Assembly (NCBI GenBank): GCA_031292735.1
Contig: JARLGP010000252.1
Span: forward strand, 1-17,337
DNA length: 17,337 bases
Source: Holophaga sp.
Lineage (GTDB): Bacteria; Acidobacteriota; Holophagae; Holophagales; Holophagaceae
Direction: 5' to 3'
Shown: in pieces, positions 1-7,297 of the stretch
How positions within the stretch are numbered: position 1 is the stretch's first letter
Layout of the letters: every line of letters starts with the position of its first letter
Notes under the pieces: model-generated
Told to the model about the DNA's origin: nothing
The model's database searches: none
What the model saw: the letters and a program-made list of their open reading frames with translations, nothing else
Program-made: the position numbers and the translations under genes

Positions 1-1
1 C

Positions 2-961
<960 letters not shown>

Positions 962-969
962 GGCGCGCC

Positions 970-1392
970 ATGACCGACTCCATCCTCCTCGAGGTCCTCA
1001 CCCCCGAACGCCAGATCTTTTCGGCGGAGGTGGCGGAGCTCCAGTTCCCCACCGCCGAGGCCGGCTACTACGGCATCCTGCCCGGGCACACCCCGCTCAT
1101 CACCCCCGTGGGCGACGGCCTGGTGAGCTTCACCCAGGACGACGGCAAGCACTGGCTCACCGTGTTCGGCGGCTTCGCCGAAGTGGGCCCGGACCACGTC
1201 ACCATCCTGGCCCGGGTCAGCGAGACCGTGGACATGATCGACGTGGAGCGGGCCGAAGCGGCCCGCCTGCGTTCGCTCCAGCTGCTGAAGGAAGCCCAGA
1301 CCGAACCCGATCTGGACACCGCCCAGATCCACCTGCGGGCCAGCCTCATCCGCCTGGCGGCGGCTGGGCATGCCGGAGGCCACGGGTACTAG
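970..1392 (+). CDS. atpC: ATP synthase F1 subunit epsilon
   Basis: Epsilon subunit of the F1 central stalk, which couples rotation to the Fo ring and can inhibit ATP hydrolysis. The 140-residue product has the usual length. It carries the N-terminal beta-sandwich pattern (LLEVLTPERQIFSAEV, then YGILPGHTPLITPVGDG) followed by a helical tail from about residue 90. The start is supported by a GAGG about 7 bases upstream and by its position 8 bases after atpD. The stop codon lies only 4 bases from the stop of the convergent phosphodiesterase-like gene, and I see no terminator hairpin in between, so the two transcripts may overlap at their ends. Confidence 0.97.
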   Translation: MTDSILLEVLTPERQIFSAEVAELQFPTAEAGYYGILPGHTPLITPVGDGLVSFTQDDGKHWLTVFGGFAEVGPDHVTILARVSETVDMIDVERAEAARLRSLQLLKEAQTEPDLDTAQIHLRASLIRLAAAGHAGGHGY

Positions 1393-1396
1393 CCCT

Positions 1397-2158
1397 CTAC
1401 CAGTTGAACAGCGCGTCCTGATCCAGCATGTGGATCCGCGGATCCTTGAGGGCGGCGATCTGCGGCAGCATGATCGGCCGGTCTCCGGGAGTCAGGTGGT
1501 AGACGCCCACCTGCACCTTGGCCTTGAGCTTCTTCAGCTCCCTGCCCAGCTTTTCCGGGGTGAGGTGCTTGGAGGCCTCGGCCAGCCAGGCCTGTTCGTT
1601 GGGGAAGCTGGCCTCGGTGATGAACAGCTTCAGGTTCCGGGTCCTGTTGGCCACCTGGTAGACCAGCTCGGTCTCGGCCGTGTCCGAGGAGAAGATGAAG
1701 GCGGAGTGGTCGTCCTCCACCAGGTAGCCGACGCAGGGCACCAGGTGGTTCACCGGGATCGGGGTGACCCGCAGTCCTTCCTGCTCATAGACGGTGCCGG
1801 GCTGGATCTCGGAAAAGCGGATGATGGGGTTGTCGGGGCTGGGGATCACCGAGAAATCGGGCCACAGCTCGTCGTTGAACAGATGGCGGCGCAGGGCGTC
1901 CAGGGTCTCGGGCAGGGCCCGGATCTCCACCGGCACGTCGGTGTGGCCGAAGATGTTCTTGGTGAAGAACGGCAGGCTGCAGATGTGGTCCAGGTGGGAG
2001 TGGGAGATGAAGATCTGCCGGATCCCGCTTTGTTCCCGCACGTTCAGCGCCTGGGTGAGCGATCCGGCATCGATGGCCAGCACCCCGTTGACCATGAGCC
2101 CCGTGAGCCTGTAGCCCTCGGCCTCTCCCCCGGAACACCCTAGAACCCGCAGTTCCAT
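1397..2158 (-). CDS. MBL-fold hydrolase, class II cyclic-nucleotide phosphodiesterase-like
   Basis: Metallo-beta-lactamase-fold hydrolase of 253 residues with no signal peptide. The dinuclear metal motif HSHLDH is at residues 53-58 and is followed by ICSLPFF, which matches the class II 3',5'-cyclic-nucleotide phosphodiesterase signature. Further likely ligands are His138 (PVNHLVP), Asp159 (SSDTAET), His198 (SKHLTPE) and His221 (VYHLTPGD). From family knowledge it may hydrolyse cAMP or cGMP, although related MBL proteins act on other phosphoesters, so the substrate is inferred. An AGAGG stands about 5 bases before the ATG. The gene starts 24 bases after the stop of the upstream barrel gene on the same strand and is probably cotranscribed with it. 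Confidence 0.8.
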   Translation of the reverse strand: MELRVLGCSGGEAEGYRLTGLMVNGVLAIDAGSLTQALNVREQSGIRQIFISHSHLDHICSLPFFTKNIFGHTDVPVEIRALPETLDALRRHLFNDELWPDFSVIPSPDNPIIRFSEIQPGTVYEQEGLRVTPIPVNHLVPCVGYLVEDDHSAFIFSSDTAETELVYQVANRTRNLKLFITEASFPNEQAWLAEASKHLTPEKLGRELKKLKAKVQVGVYHLTPGDRPIMLPQIAALKDPRIHMLDQDALFNW

Positions 2159-2182
2159 GCGACCTCTGGAATCGTGATGCGT

Positions 2183-2800
2183 TCAGAACCTGATGCCGCC
2201 ATAGAGGGCCACCTGGAGCGAAGGCGCCATGGCCTTCCGGAAGTCCTCGGCGGAGCTGCTGGAGTCGGAATTGGTGAGCGGCACGGCCAACTCAAGCCGC
2301 ACGAACGGGCTGACCACGGGCGTGGGCAGGGTGTAGCCCACCCCGGCCTTGACCCAGGGCCGGATGAGGGTGGTGCTGTCGGAACCGCCGCCGGAGGGCG
2401 ACGTGGTGAGCTTCTCCGAGCGCATGTCCAGGCCCGCGTGGAGGTTCAGCAGGAACTTCCAGTCCGCCTGGACGCCGATGGCCATGTACTCGCTGCCGAA
2501 CTTGCCGACATTGGTGCCGCCGACCGTGAGATCGTCCTGGATCTTGGGATGGTAGGTGACCGCGGCGCCCAGCTCGGCGGCCCTCAGGTTCAGGAAGGTG
2601 TAGGCCGCCCGGAACCCCAGCCCGGAGGGGCTGGACCGGTCGTAGCCGCCCATGGGCAGCCCCGAGCCCGCCGCGCCGGCGGCACTCAACGCTTCGGCCC
2701 GGCCGATTTCCTTGTCCAGGAGCAGGCCGAACTCGGTCGCCTTGACGGGCAAGGCGGCAATTCCGAACAGGAGCACCCCCGTGGCGAAGGCTTTCATCAT
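2183..2800 (-). CDS. Probable outer-membrane beta-barrel protein
   Basis: Secreted protein of unknown specific function, about 205 residues. It begins MMKAFATGVLLFGIAALPVKA, a Sec signal peptide with probable cleavage after VKA. The mature part alternates polar and hydrophobic residues in strand-like segments (FRAAYTFLNLRAAELGAAVTY, PWVKAGVGYTL, SPFVRLELAVPL) and ends LYGGIRF; a terminal Phe is typical of Bam-assembled outer-membrane barrels. I chose the start at 2800 because AAGGA lies upstream and the signal peptide begins there. A longer in-frame start (TTG at 2860) would place the start codon inside the -35 box of the promoter I identify. The second ATG, at 2797, is equally possible. First gene of a unit with the phosphodiesterase-like gene. 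Confidence 0.7.
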   Translation of the reverse strand: MMKAFATGVLLFGIAALPVKATEFGLLLDKEIGRAEALSAAGAAGSGLPMGGYDRSSPSGLGFRAAYTFLNLRAAELGAAVTYHPKIQDDLTVGGTNVGKFGSEYMAIGVQADWKFLLNLHAGLDMRSEKLTTSPSGGGSDSTTLIRPWVKAGVGYTLPTPVVSPFVRLELAVPLTNSDSSSSAEDFRKAMAPSLQVALYGGIRF

Positions 2801-2831
2801 GGCCAGTTCCTTCGAATCCTCAGTAACTGCA

Positions 2832-2860
2832 ATAATCCTAGGGAAACGTGCCAAGGTCAA
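2832..2860 (-). promoter_or_regulatory. Sigma-70-type promoter of the barrel gene
   Basis: On the minus strand TTGACC (2860-2855) and GATTAT (2837-2832) are separated by exactly 17 bases, matching the housekeeping -35/-10 pattern at 5 of 6 and 4 of 6 positions. The predicted transcript would start near 2825 and give a leader of about 25 bases with an AAGGA ribosome binding site before the ATG at 2800. It is also in the only gap (2801-2882) between the two divergent units. Confidence 0.6.
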
Positions 2861-2882
2861 CCACCTTTGCTAATCTCAGAGG

Positions 2883-3926
2883 ATGCGAGCGCAACTTCAG
2901 TATCTCCTGCTGGACGGATTTGATCCGGACACGGGGGAATTGGCGCTCCGGGTCCGGGTGGACTTCGAGGCGCCCGGAGAGGCTCGATTCTTGCGTCTGC
3001 GGCTGCACCTGGGCCGCTCCGGCGATCCGCTGCAGCCGCTGCGCCGGGAACTGCAGACCCACGTCCAGATGCCCATCCCCCCGCTCTGGGACCGGGGCCT
3101 CAAGATCGTCATCCGCGCCATCGAGGACGAGCTGTCCTCCCCGGAAGGGCGGAACCCCAACCGCTACACCTGGGTCCAGACCCAGCTGCTGCACCCCACC
3201 GACGAGCGCAGGGGCACCCTGAACCACCCGGTGGCCCGCCAGGCGGAGGTACTTTGGGACTGGGCCCAGCGCACCGAAAAGGAAGGGGGCGGCGCCCAGG
3301 CCATCGAGCTGCTGGAGCGGATGCTGCTGCTGGCGCCCCAGCACGCCCCGGCGCTGGGCTGGCTGTGCTCCCTGCTGCGCCAGGAGGCCATGGTGGAGGA
3401 ACTGGCGGAAGTCACCGAGCGCCTGCTGCTGCTCACCCCCGACAGCCCCGAGGCCCTGCTCATGCGCGGGGAAGCCCTGCTGCACCTGCGCCGGCACCAG
3501 GAGGCCGGGGAGGCCTTCGCCCGGCTGCTCAAGACCAACCCGGTGCACCCCCTGGCCCACCTGGGCGCCGCCCAGGCCCGCAGCCTGGCCGGGGGCGACC
3601 CCTGCCCGCACCTGGACGCGGCCCTGGAACTGGACCGGGAGGCCACCCTTTCCGTGCTGCGGGAGACCTACGACTACCGGATCCTGGTCCGGCCGGCCCA
3701 GGAGAATACCTATCCGCTGGACGTGCTGCCCATCCTGCTGGGCGTCTCCCCCGGCGAAGTGGACCGTTTCCGTACCGAGCACGGGCTTCCGGTCACCGGA
3801 CCCGAAGGCAGCGTCCGCGAGGGCGAACTGTCCCGCTGGGTCACCATCCAGAACCGCTACCAGCTCCTGCCCATGGGTCTGCACTGGCTCGCGCCGACCC
3901 CCAGGCACATCCCGGAGCTGCCTTGA
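2883..3926 (+). CDS. TPR-repeat protein of unknown function
   Basis: A 347-residue protein that I do not recognise as a named family. Residues 1 to about 110 form a charged, strand-rich N-terminal region without a signal peptide. Residues from about 115 to 250 contain helix pairs with the TPR spacing (AQAIELLERMLLLAPQHAPALGWLCSL, then VTERLLLLTPDSPEALLMRG and EAGEAFARLLKTNP), indicating a protein-protein interaction scaffold. The C-terminal 90 residues (DVLPILLGVSPGEVDRFRTE onwards) look like a separate small domain. The stop is 13 bases before purC on the same strand, so the two are probably cotranscribed. No convincing ribosome binding site precedes the ATG: an AGAGG abuts it directly. A weak -10-like TAATCT lies only 9 bases upstream, so the leader may be very short. 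Confidence 0.75.
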   Translation: MRAQLQYLLLDGFDPDTGELALRVRVDFEAPGEARFLRLRLHLGRSGDPLQPLRRELQTHVQMPIPPLWDRGLKIVIRAIEDELSSPEGRNPNRYTWVQTQLLHPTDERRGTLNHPVARQAEVLWDWAQRTEKEGGGAQAIELLERMLLLAPQHAPALGWLCSLLRQEAMVEELAEVTERLLLLTPDSPEALLMRGEALLHLRRHQEAGEAFARLLKTNPVHPLAHLGAAQARSLAGGDPCPHLDAALELDREATLSVLRETYDYRILVRPAQENTYPLDVLPILLGVSPGEVDRFRTEHGLPVTGPEGSVREGELSRWVTIQNRYQLLPMGLHWLAPTPRHIPELP

Positions 3927-3939
3927 CCCCGAGGAACCT

Positions 3940-4824
3940 ATGACCACTTTATTGACCACCCATCTGCCCTTCCCGGCCTTCCGCCGGGGCAAGGTGCGAG
4001 ACGTCTACGACCTGGGCAGCCAACTGCTGCTGGTGGCCACCGACCGCATCTCGGCCTTCGACTGCATCATGCCCGAAGGGATTCCCGACAAGGGCCGGAT
4101 CCTCACCCAGGTGGCCAATTTCTGGTTCGGCGCCACCCGCGCCATCCTGCCCAACCACCTGGTGGCCACCGAGGTGGACGACTTTCCGGCCGCGCTGAAG
4201 CCCTTCAAGGACGAGCTGCAGGGCCGTTCCATCCTGGTGCGCCGGACCAAGCCGCTGCCGGTGGAGTGCGTGGTGCGCGGCTACCTGGCCGGATCGGGCC
4301 TGAAGGAGTACCAGCACAGCGGCACCGTGTGCGGCATCCCCCTGCCGGCCGGCCTGCGCAACGCCGACCAGCTGCCCGAGCCGATCTTCACCCCGTCCTC
4401 CAAGGCCGAGACCGGGCACGACGAGAACATGGATTTCGCCGCCACGGCCGCCCTGGTGGGCGCCGATCTGGCCGGGCGGATGCGCGACCTGAGCCTGGCC
4501 CTCTACCGGCGCGGCCGGGAGCTGGCCCTGGAGCGGGGCATCCTGCTGGCCGACACCAAGTTCGAGTTCGGCCTGCTGCCCGATGGCCAGCTGATCCTCA
4601 TCGACGAGGTGCTGACCCCGGATTCCAGCCGCTACTGGCTGGCCGAAAGCTGGAAGCCCGGCAGCAACCCGCCCAGCCTGGACAAGCAGTTCCTGCGCGA
4701 CTACCTGGAGACCCTGCCGGGCTGGAACAAGCAGCCCCCGGCGCCGCACCTGCCGGAGGCGGTGGTGCAGGGCATCCGCAACCGGTACCTGGATCTGGCC
4801 CAGCGCTTCGGGGTGACGGTCTAG
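3940..4824 (+). CDS. purC: Phosphoribosylaminoimidazole-succinocarboxamide synthase (SAICAR synthase)
   Basis: Ligates aspartate to CAIR using ATP to give SAICAR, the step after carboxylation in purine synthesis; cytoplasmic. At 294 residues it is the long form, resembling yeast Ade1, rather than the roughly 240-residue E. coli form. Family motifs are present: GKVRDVYD (17-24), TDRISAFD (34-41), RGYLAGSGLKEY (113-124), FTPSSKAETGHDEN (150-163), ADTKFEFG, and IDEVLTPDSSRYW. The start has GAGGA 5-6 bases upstream. It follows the TPR gene by 13 bases and no other pur genes are visible here. A GC-rich inverted repeat lies just past the stop. Confidence 0.97.
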   Translation: MTTLLTTHLPFPAFRRGKVRDVYDLGSQLLLVATDRISAFDCIMPEGIPDKGRILTQVANFWFGATRAILPNHLVATEVDDFPAALKPFKDELQGRSILVRRTKPLPVECVVRGYLAGSGLKEYQHSGTVCGIPLPAGLRNADQLPEPIFTPSSKAETGHDENMDFAATAALVGADLAGRMRDLSLALYRRGRELALERGILLADTKFEFGLLPDGQLILIDEVLTPDSSRYWLAESWKPGSNPPSLDKQFLRDYLETLPGWNKQPPAPHLPEAVVQGIRNRYLDLAQRFGVTV

Positions 4825-4831
4825 CGATCAT

Positions 4832-4868
4832 GGGGGCCCCACGAAGCGACGCTGCGCCTGGGGCCCCC
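4832..4868. terminator. GC-rich hairpin between convergent genes (possible bidirectional terminator)
   Basis: GGGGGCCCCA at 4832-4841 and its perfect complement TGGGGCCCCC at 4859-4868 form a 10-bp stem with a 17-base loop. It sits 8 bases after the purC stop and 27 bases after the stop of the convergent nitroreductase gene. No T-run follows on either strand, so it is not a classical intrinsic terminator. It could still pause transcription or protect 3' ends. Confidence 0.45.
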
Positions 4869-4894
4869 GCACCGTTCCGGACGTAGGCGCCGCG

Positions 4895-5719
4895 TCAGGC
4901 CATGCGGTGGACCAGCGGATTGGGGTGCTGGGCGGTGCGGGCATAGGTCACCGCGGCCTTGCCGAACAGCATCGCGTAGCCGAGCAGATGATCGTCCGGA
5001 ATGCCCAGGGTCTTGCAGGTTTCCGGCACCAGGTCCCGGATGGCGATGGTGGCCAGCCCGTCCCAGAGGGTGGCGACCCCGTGGGCCTGGGCCACCAGGT
5101 CGAACGAGCTGAGCGCGATCATGCAATCGGGCAGCGGCGTGGCCACGGCCTTGGGCACCGAAGCGATGATGAGGTGCGGCGCGCCGCGGAACAGCACATC
5201 CACCCCGTCCTCCACCCAGAGCCGGACGAAGTCGGCGAAGCGTTCCTGGCCCGCGGGAAGGCCGCCGGCGCGCACCAGCCTGGCCAGTGCGGCCAGCACC
5301 TCGGAGCGGAACCGCGCCAGCTTTGCCCGGTCATCCACCACGGTGAAGCGCACCTGCCGGGAGTTCGCCCCGGTGGGCGAATGCCAAGCGACCTCCAGCA
5401 GGTGCTGCAGCAGGTCCGGGTCCAGGTTCTTCTCCTGGTACTGGCGCACCGAGCGGCGGGCCTTTATCAGCAGTTCCAGGTTCGCCGCATCGAAGCTGGC
5501 GGGCAGGGCCTCGCTGTCCTCCGGGCGCAGCCCGAGAATGGAAACGGCCCCTTCGGGGCAGATGGTGAAGCAGTGCTGGCACTGGTAGCAGGCGTCCTCC
5601 CGGCCGGCGCCAACCCGCGGGTGTCCGTGGTACATTTCCAGCACGTGGGGGAGACAGTCCGTCACGCACAGGCCGCAGCCGGCACAGCGCTCTTCCGCCA
5701 CTTCAAACGACAGGTTCAT
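4895..5719 (-). CDS. Ferredoxin-nitroreductase fusion flavoprotein
   Basis: A 274-residue fusion. The N-terminal 55 residues are a two-cluster ferredoxin domain with two complete CxxCxxCxxxC motifs (Cys12, 15, 18, 22 and Cys44, 47, 50, 54), each expected to bind a [4Fe-4S] cluster. From about residue 84 it becomes an FMN nitroreductase-family domain, starting with the typical RRSVRQYQ and continuing SPTGANSRQVRF. Such proteins reduce nitro compounds, quinones or other acceptors using low-potential electrons; the natural substrate cannot be told. An AAGGAG stands 7-8 bases before the ATG. The MarR gene lies 23 bases upstream on the same strand, suggesting a regulator-enzyme operon. The reading frame is intact. 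Confidence 0.9.
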   Translation of the reverse strand: MNLSFEVAEERCAGCGLCVTDCLPHVLEMYHGHPRVGAGREDACYQCQHCFTICPEGAVSILGLRPEDSEALPASFDAANLELLIKARRSVRQYQEKNLDPDLLQHLLEVAWHSPTGANSRQVRFTVVDDRAKLARFRSEVLAALARLVRAGGLPAGQERFADFVRLWVEDGVDVLFRGAPHLIIASVPKAVATPLPDCMIALSSFDLVAQAHGVATLWDGLATIAIRDLVPETCKTLGIPDDHLLGYAMLFGKAAVTYARTAQHPNPLVHRMA

Positions 5720-5742
5720 GGTGTCTCCTTGGTGATGCCGAA

Positions 5743-6174
5743 TCAGAACGGTTCCAGCGCCAGGGCGGCCGCGTAGACCTGCTCGGTGAGCCGGTTCCCG
5801 GTTTCCTCCCCCAGCAGCCCAGAATAGGCGGCGTGGGTCTGCCGCCAGGCTTCCTGGAGGGCGGGGAACAGCCCTTCCCCCGCGGGTGTGGAATGGATGA
5901 GAATGGTCCGGCCCTGGCCTTCCCGGCGGAGCAGGCCCTTGGCCTCCAGCTTTTCCACCAGGCGGGACACGGTGCTGGGGCTGAGCATCATGATCCGGGC
6001 GACCTCGGATGGCTGGATGCCGGGCCTACGGTTGACGGTCATGAGCACGAAGGCGAGGCTGGGCGCCAGGCCGGTGGAGGCGAACGCGGTTTCGCTGATC
6101 CGGGTGATGTTGCGCGCCAGGGCGTTGGCCGAAAAGCATAGGCAGTGACAGTAGGGATTGGAATCCTTAGGCAT
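5743..6174 (-). CDS. MarR-family transcriptional regulator with N-terminal Cys cluster
   Basis: Winged-helix repressor of about 143 residues that probably controls itself and the downstream ferredoxin-nitroreductase. The DNA-binding part is GIQPSEVARIMMLSPSTVSRLVEKLEAKG followed by the wing LLRREGQGRTILIHS. The N-terminus reads NPYCHCLCF, three cysteines in five residues, which could sense oxidants or bind metal; this is inferred. I chose the start at 6174 because AGGA lies 7 bases upstream and the length then fits the family. An in-frame ATG at 6234 has no ribosome binding site; its TGA-overlapping position relative to an upstream open frame appears accidental. A palindrome at 6260-6273 is a possible operator. 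Confidence 0.85.
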   Translation of the reverse strand: MPKDSNPYCHCLCFSANALARNITRISETAFASTGLAPSLAFVLMTVNRRPGIQPSEVARIMMLSPSTVSRLVEKLEAKGLLRREGQGRTILIHSTPAGEGLFPALQEAWRQTHAAYSGLLGEETGNRLTEQVYAAALALEPF

Positions 6175-6230
6175 CCGTAGATCCTGCCGTTCCCCGGGAA
6201 GGGTCGGAGGCGTCATTTCGTCAGGGCATT

Positions 6231-6357
6231 TCATGGCTCAAGCATAGCCGAGAATGTTGGTTGTGCATACAACAACGTCCAGGCCAGCGGATCCACCCGG
6301 GTCGCCCGGACCAGTGAAAGAATGTCCATTTCCAGCTTTTCCAGAAGTGTAGCCCTT
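6231..6357 (-). other. Open frame tail of unknown origin upstream of marR
   Basis: A minus-strand open stretch reads ATLLEKLEMDILSLVRA and ends YAQPTFSAMLEP before a TGA at 6233-6231. It looks like a protein C-terminus, but I cannot assign it to a family. It follows directly on the DUF2071-like fragment in a different frame. It may be the far end of a gene whose middle is deleted, or a chance open frame, as it overlaps the putative marR promoter and operator. Confidence 0.2.
6260..6273. promoter_or_regulatory. Possible MarR operator
   Basis: GTTGT-GCAT-ACAAC is a perfect 5-bp inverted repeat, with imperfect extension to TTGGTTGT/ACAACAAC. It lies in a locally AT-rich patch upstream of the MarR gene. 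A -10-like TATGCT is at 6246-6241 on the minus strand, so the palindrome would overlap the -35 zone, a usual place for autorepression. No good -35 hexamer is visible. Assignment rests on position and symmetry only. Confidence 0.35.
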
Positions 6358-6523
6358 CCGACCGCCGACCATCGATACGGGTGATCACCACGTTCCAGAA
6401 TGCCCACGGCCCCCGGGCGAGCATGTCCAGCCCTGCGGGAACCAAGGGCGCGACCTGGTGCCTGGGCACCCGGTACACCAACAGGATGCAGAATCCCAGG
6501 CACCCCACCATCCTGAGGTTCAT
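6350..6523 (-). pseudogene. Truncated DUF2071/YqjF-like gene fragment
   Basis: About 55 codons in one minus-strand frame read YRVPRHQVAPLVPAG and RGPWAFWNVVITRIDGRR, which match the beginning of DUF2071 (YqjF-like, related to the acetoacetate decarboxylase fold) proteins as I remember them. The family is normally over 200 residues. Here the similarity stops at about 6350 and the frame continues as nonsense (HFWKSWKWTFFHW). I therefore call it a 5' remnant of a deleted gene. The first ATG overlaps the stop of the Hsp70-like fragment (ATGA), probably by chance. Confidence 0.4.
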
Positions 6524-6627
6524 GGGTGGGCGGGGATGAGCCAGGGACTATGGCCGTCCCGTTGGGACAAAAGGCTGTCGGTGGTACCCATGTCGATTCC
6601 GACGATCCCACCGCGCCCCCCTGACAC
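6520..6627 (-). pseudogene. Hsp70/DnaK-like N-terminal fragment
   Basis: The minus strand encodes GIVGIDMGTTDSLLSQRDG followed by WLIPAHP and a TGA at 6522-6520. This matches the Hsp70-family opening, normally IGIDLGTTNS plus a short hairpin and VIPN, which is the phosphate-1 nucleotide-binding loop. Only about 29 codons of the expected 500-600 are present; there is no recognisable continuation in other frames and no ribosome binding site. A GTG at 6627 would be the nearest start. It is best read as the 5' scrap of a deleted gene. The match is short, so chance similarity is not excluded. Confidence 0.4.
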
Positions 6628-6687
6628 CGGAGTGCGGGCAACCGGCTGCCGGTTCCACGTGTTCGGCACCGGAGACTTGTGCAGGAC

Positions 6688-7205
6688 TCAAGAAGATGGC
6701 CGGTCCGGGTTGCCGCACAGACGTTGGGTCAGCTCCGCGAGCTCCCCCCATGGAATGACCTCCACTCCTTTGTTCCGGAGCCGCTGCTCCCCTCCGTAAA
6801 CCAGCCAAGCCGGCGCCTCTGGCCTGCCGGCCAGTTCTCTCCACTTGGTCAGCGAGTGGAAGAAATCCGCCGCGATGGTCTGGCCTGACTTGATCTCCAC
6901 CGGATGCAGGCTTCCGCCCCGCTCCACCAGGAGGTCCACCTCCAATCCCTGGCTTCCCCGCCAGAAGTGCAGGTCGGGCGGCTGCCCCTGATGCAACCTG
7001 ACTTCAGGAATTCGGTCACCACCAGGTTCTCGAACAGGGCCCCCCGCTGGGCATGAAAGGCCACCTGACCGGGCTCGCGGATCCCAAGCAACCAGCTGGC
7101 CAGCGTGGTCTTGCCGGACTGACGCGGGCCCGTGATGGTGATGGCCAGGACCGGGAAGCCCTTGGCCAGGCGCAGCAGGGTCTCGTGGGCAGCCCGGACG
7201 ATCAT
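6688..7205 (-). pseudogene. Decayed DUF4143-type AAA ATPase
   Basis: Remnant of an ATPase of the DUF4143 group (normally about 380-400 residues). Residues 1-37 give the intact N-terminus MIVRAAHETLLRLAKGF, then the P-loop GPRQSGKTT. The frame then jumps to the far C-terminal half, WLLGIREPGQ and RGALFENLVVTEFLKS, so the whole middle of the protein is missing in frame. Near 6998-7001 a one-base loss shifts the frame. The expected continuation RLHQGQPPDLHFWRG, LEVDLLVERGG and HPVEIKSGQTI lies in the next frame and ends at a TGA at 6690-6688. The two lesions make the gene non-functional. The start has a preserved palindrome 21 bases upstream. Confidence 0.75.
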
Positions 7206-7225
7206 GCACCCACCATGCCGGCCCC

Positions 7226-7258
7226 TAACAAATTGGCAATTGAATTGCCAATTTGTTA
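7226..7258. repeat. Perfect 33-bp AT-rich palindrome upstream of the DUF4143 remnant
   Basis: TAACAAATTGGCAATT (7226-7241), a central G at 7242, and AATTGCCAATTTGTTA (7243-7258) form perfect 16-bp arms. The palindrome is extremely AT-rich against a GC-rich background. It lies between the dead ATPase gene (start 7205) and the end of modC (7298), within an AT-rich stretch that reaches about 7290. As an operator it would be placed for autoregulation of the ATPase gene. No T-run follows it, so I do not call it a terminator. Confidence 0.8.
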
Positions 7259-7297
7259 ACCGATTTTATATTTACATTTAAAGCAGATTTGAGGATC

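Noticed and set aside
1432..1445. Perfect palindrome GGATCCGCGGATCC
   Set aside because: Lies within the coding end of the phosphodiesterase-like gene and arises from ordinary codons for DPRI; no loop or T-run suited to a terminator.
1370..2143. Long plus-strand open frame opposite the phosphodiesterase-like gene
   Set aside because: Shadow frame of GC-rich coding DNA with no domain; the minus frame carries the HSHLDH motif and the other metal ligands.
2801..2860. N-terminal extension of the barrel protein from a TTG at 2860
   Set aside because: The TTG is part of the -35 box, and the signal peptide with its ribosome binding site starts at 2800.
6548..6844. 98-codon minus-strand frame between the gene remnants
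   Set aside because: Composition is that of shifted GC-rich sequence; the homologous signals in this interval lie in other frames.
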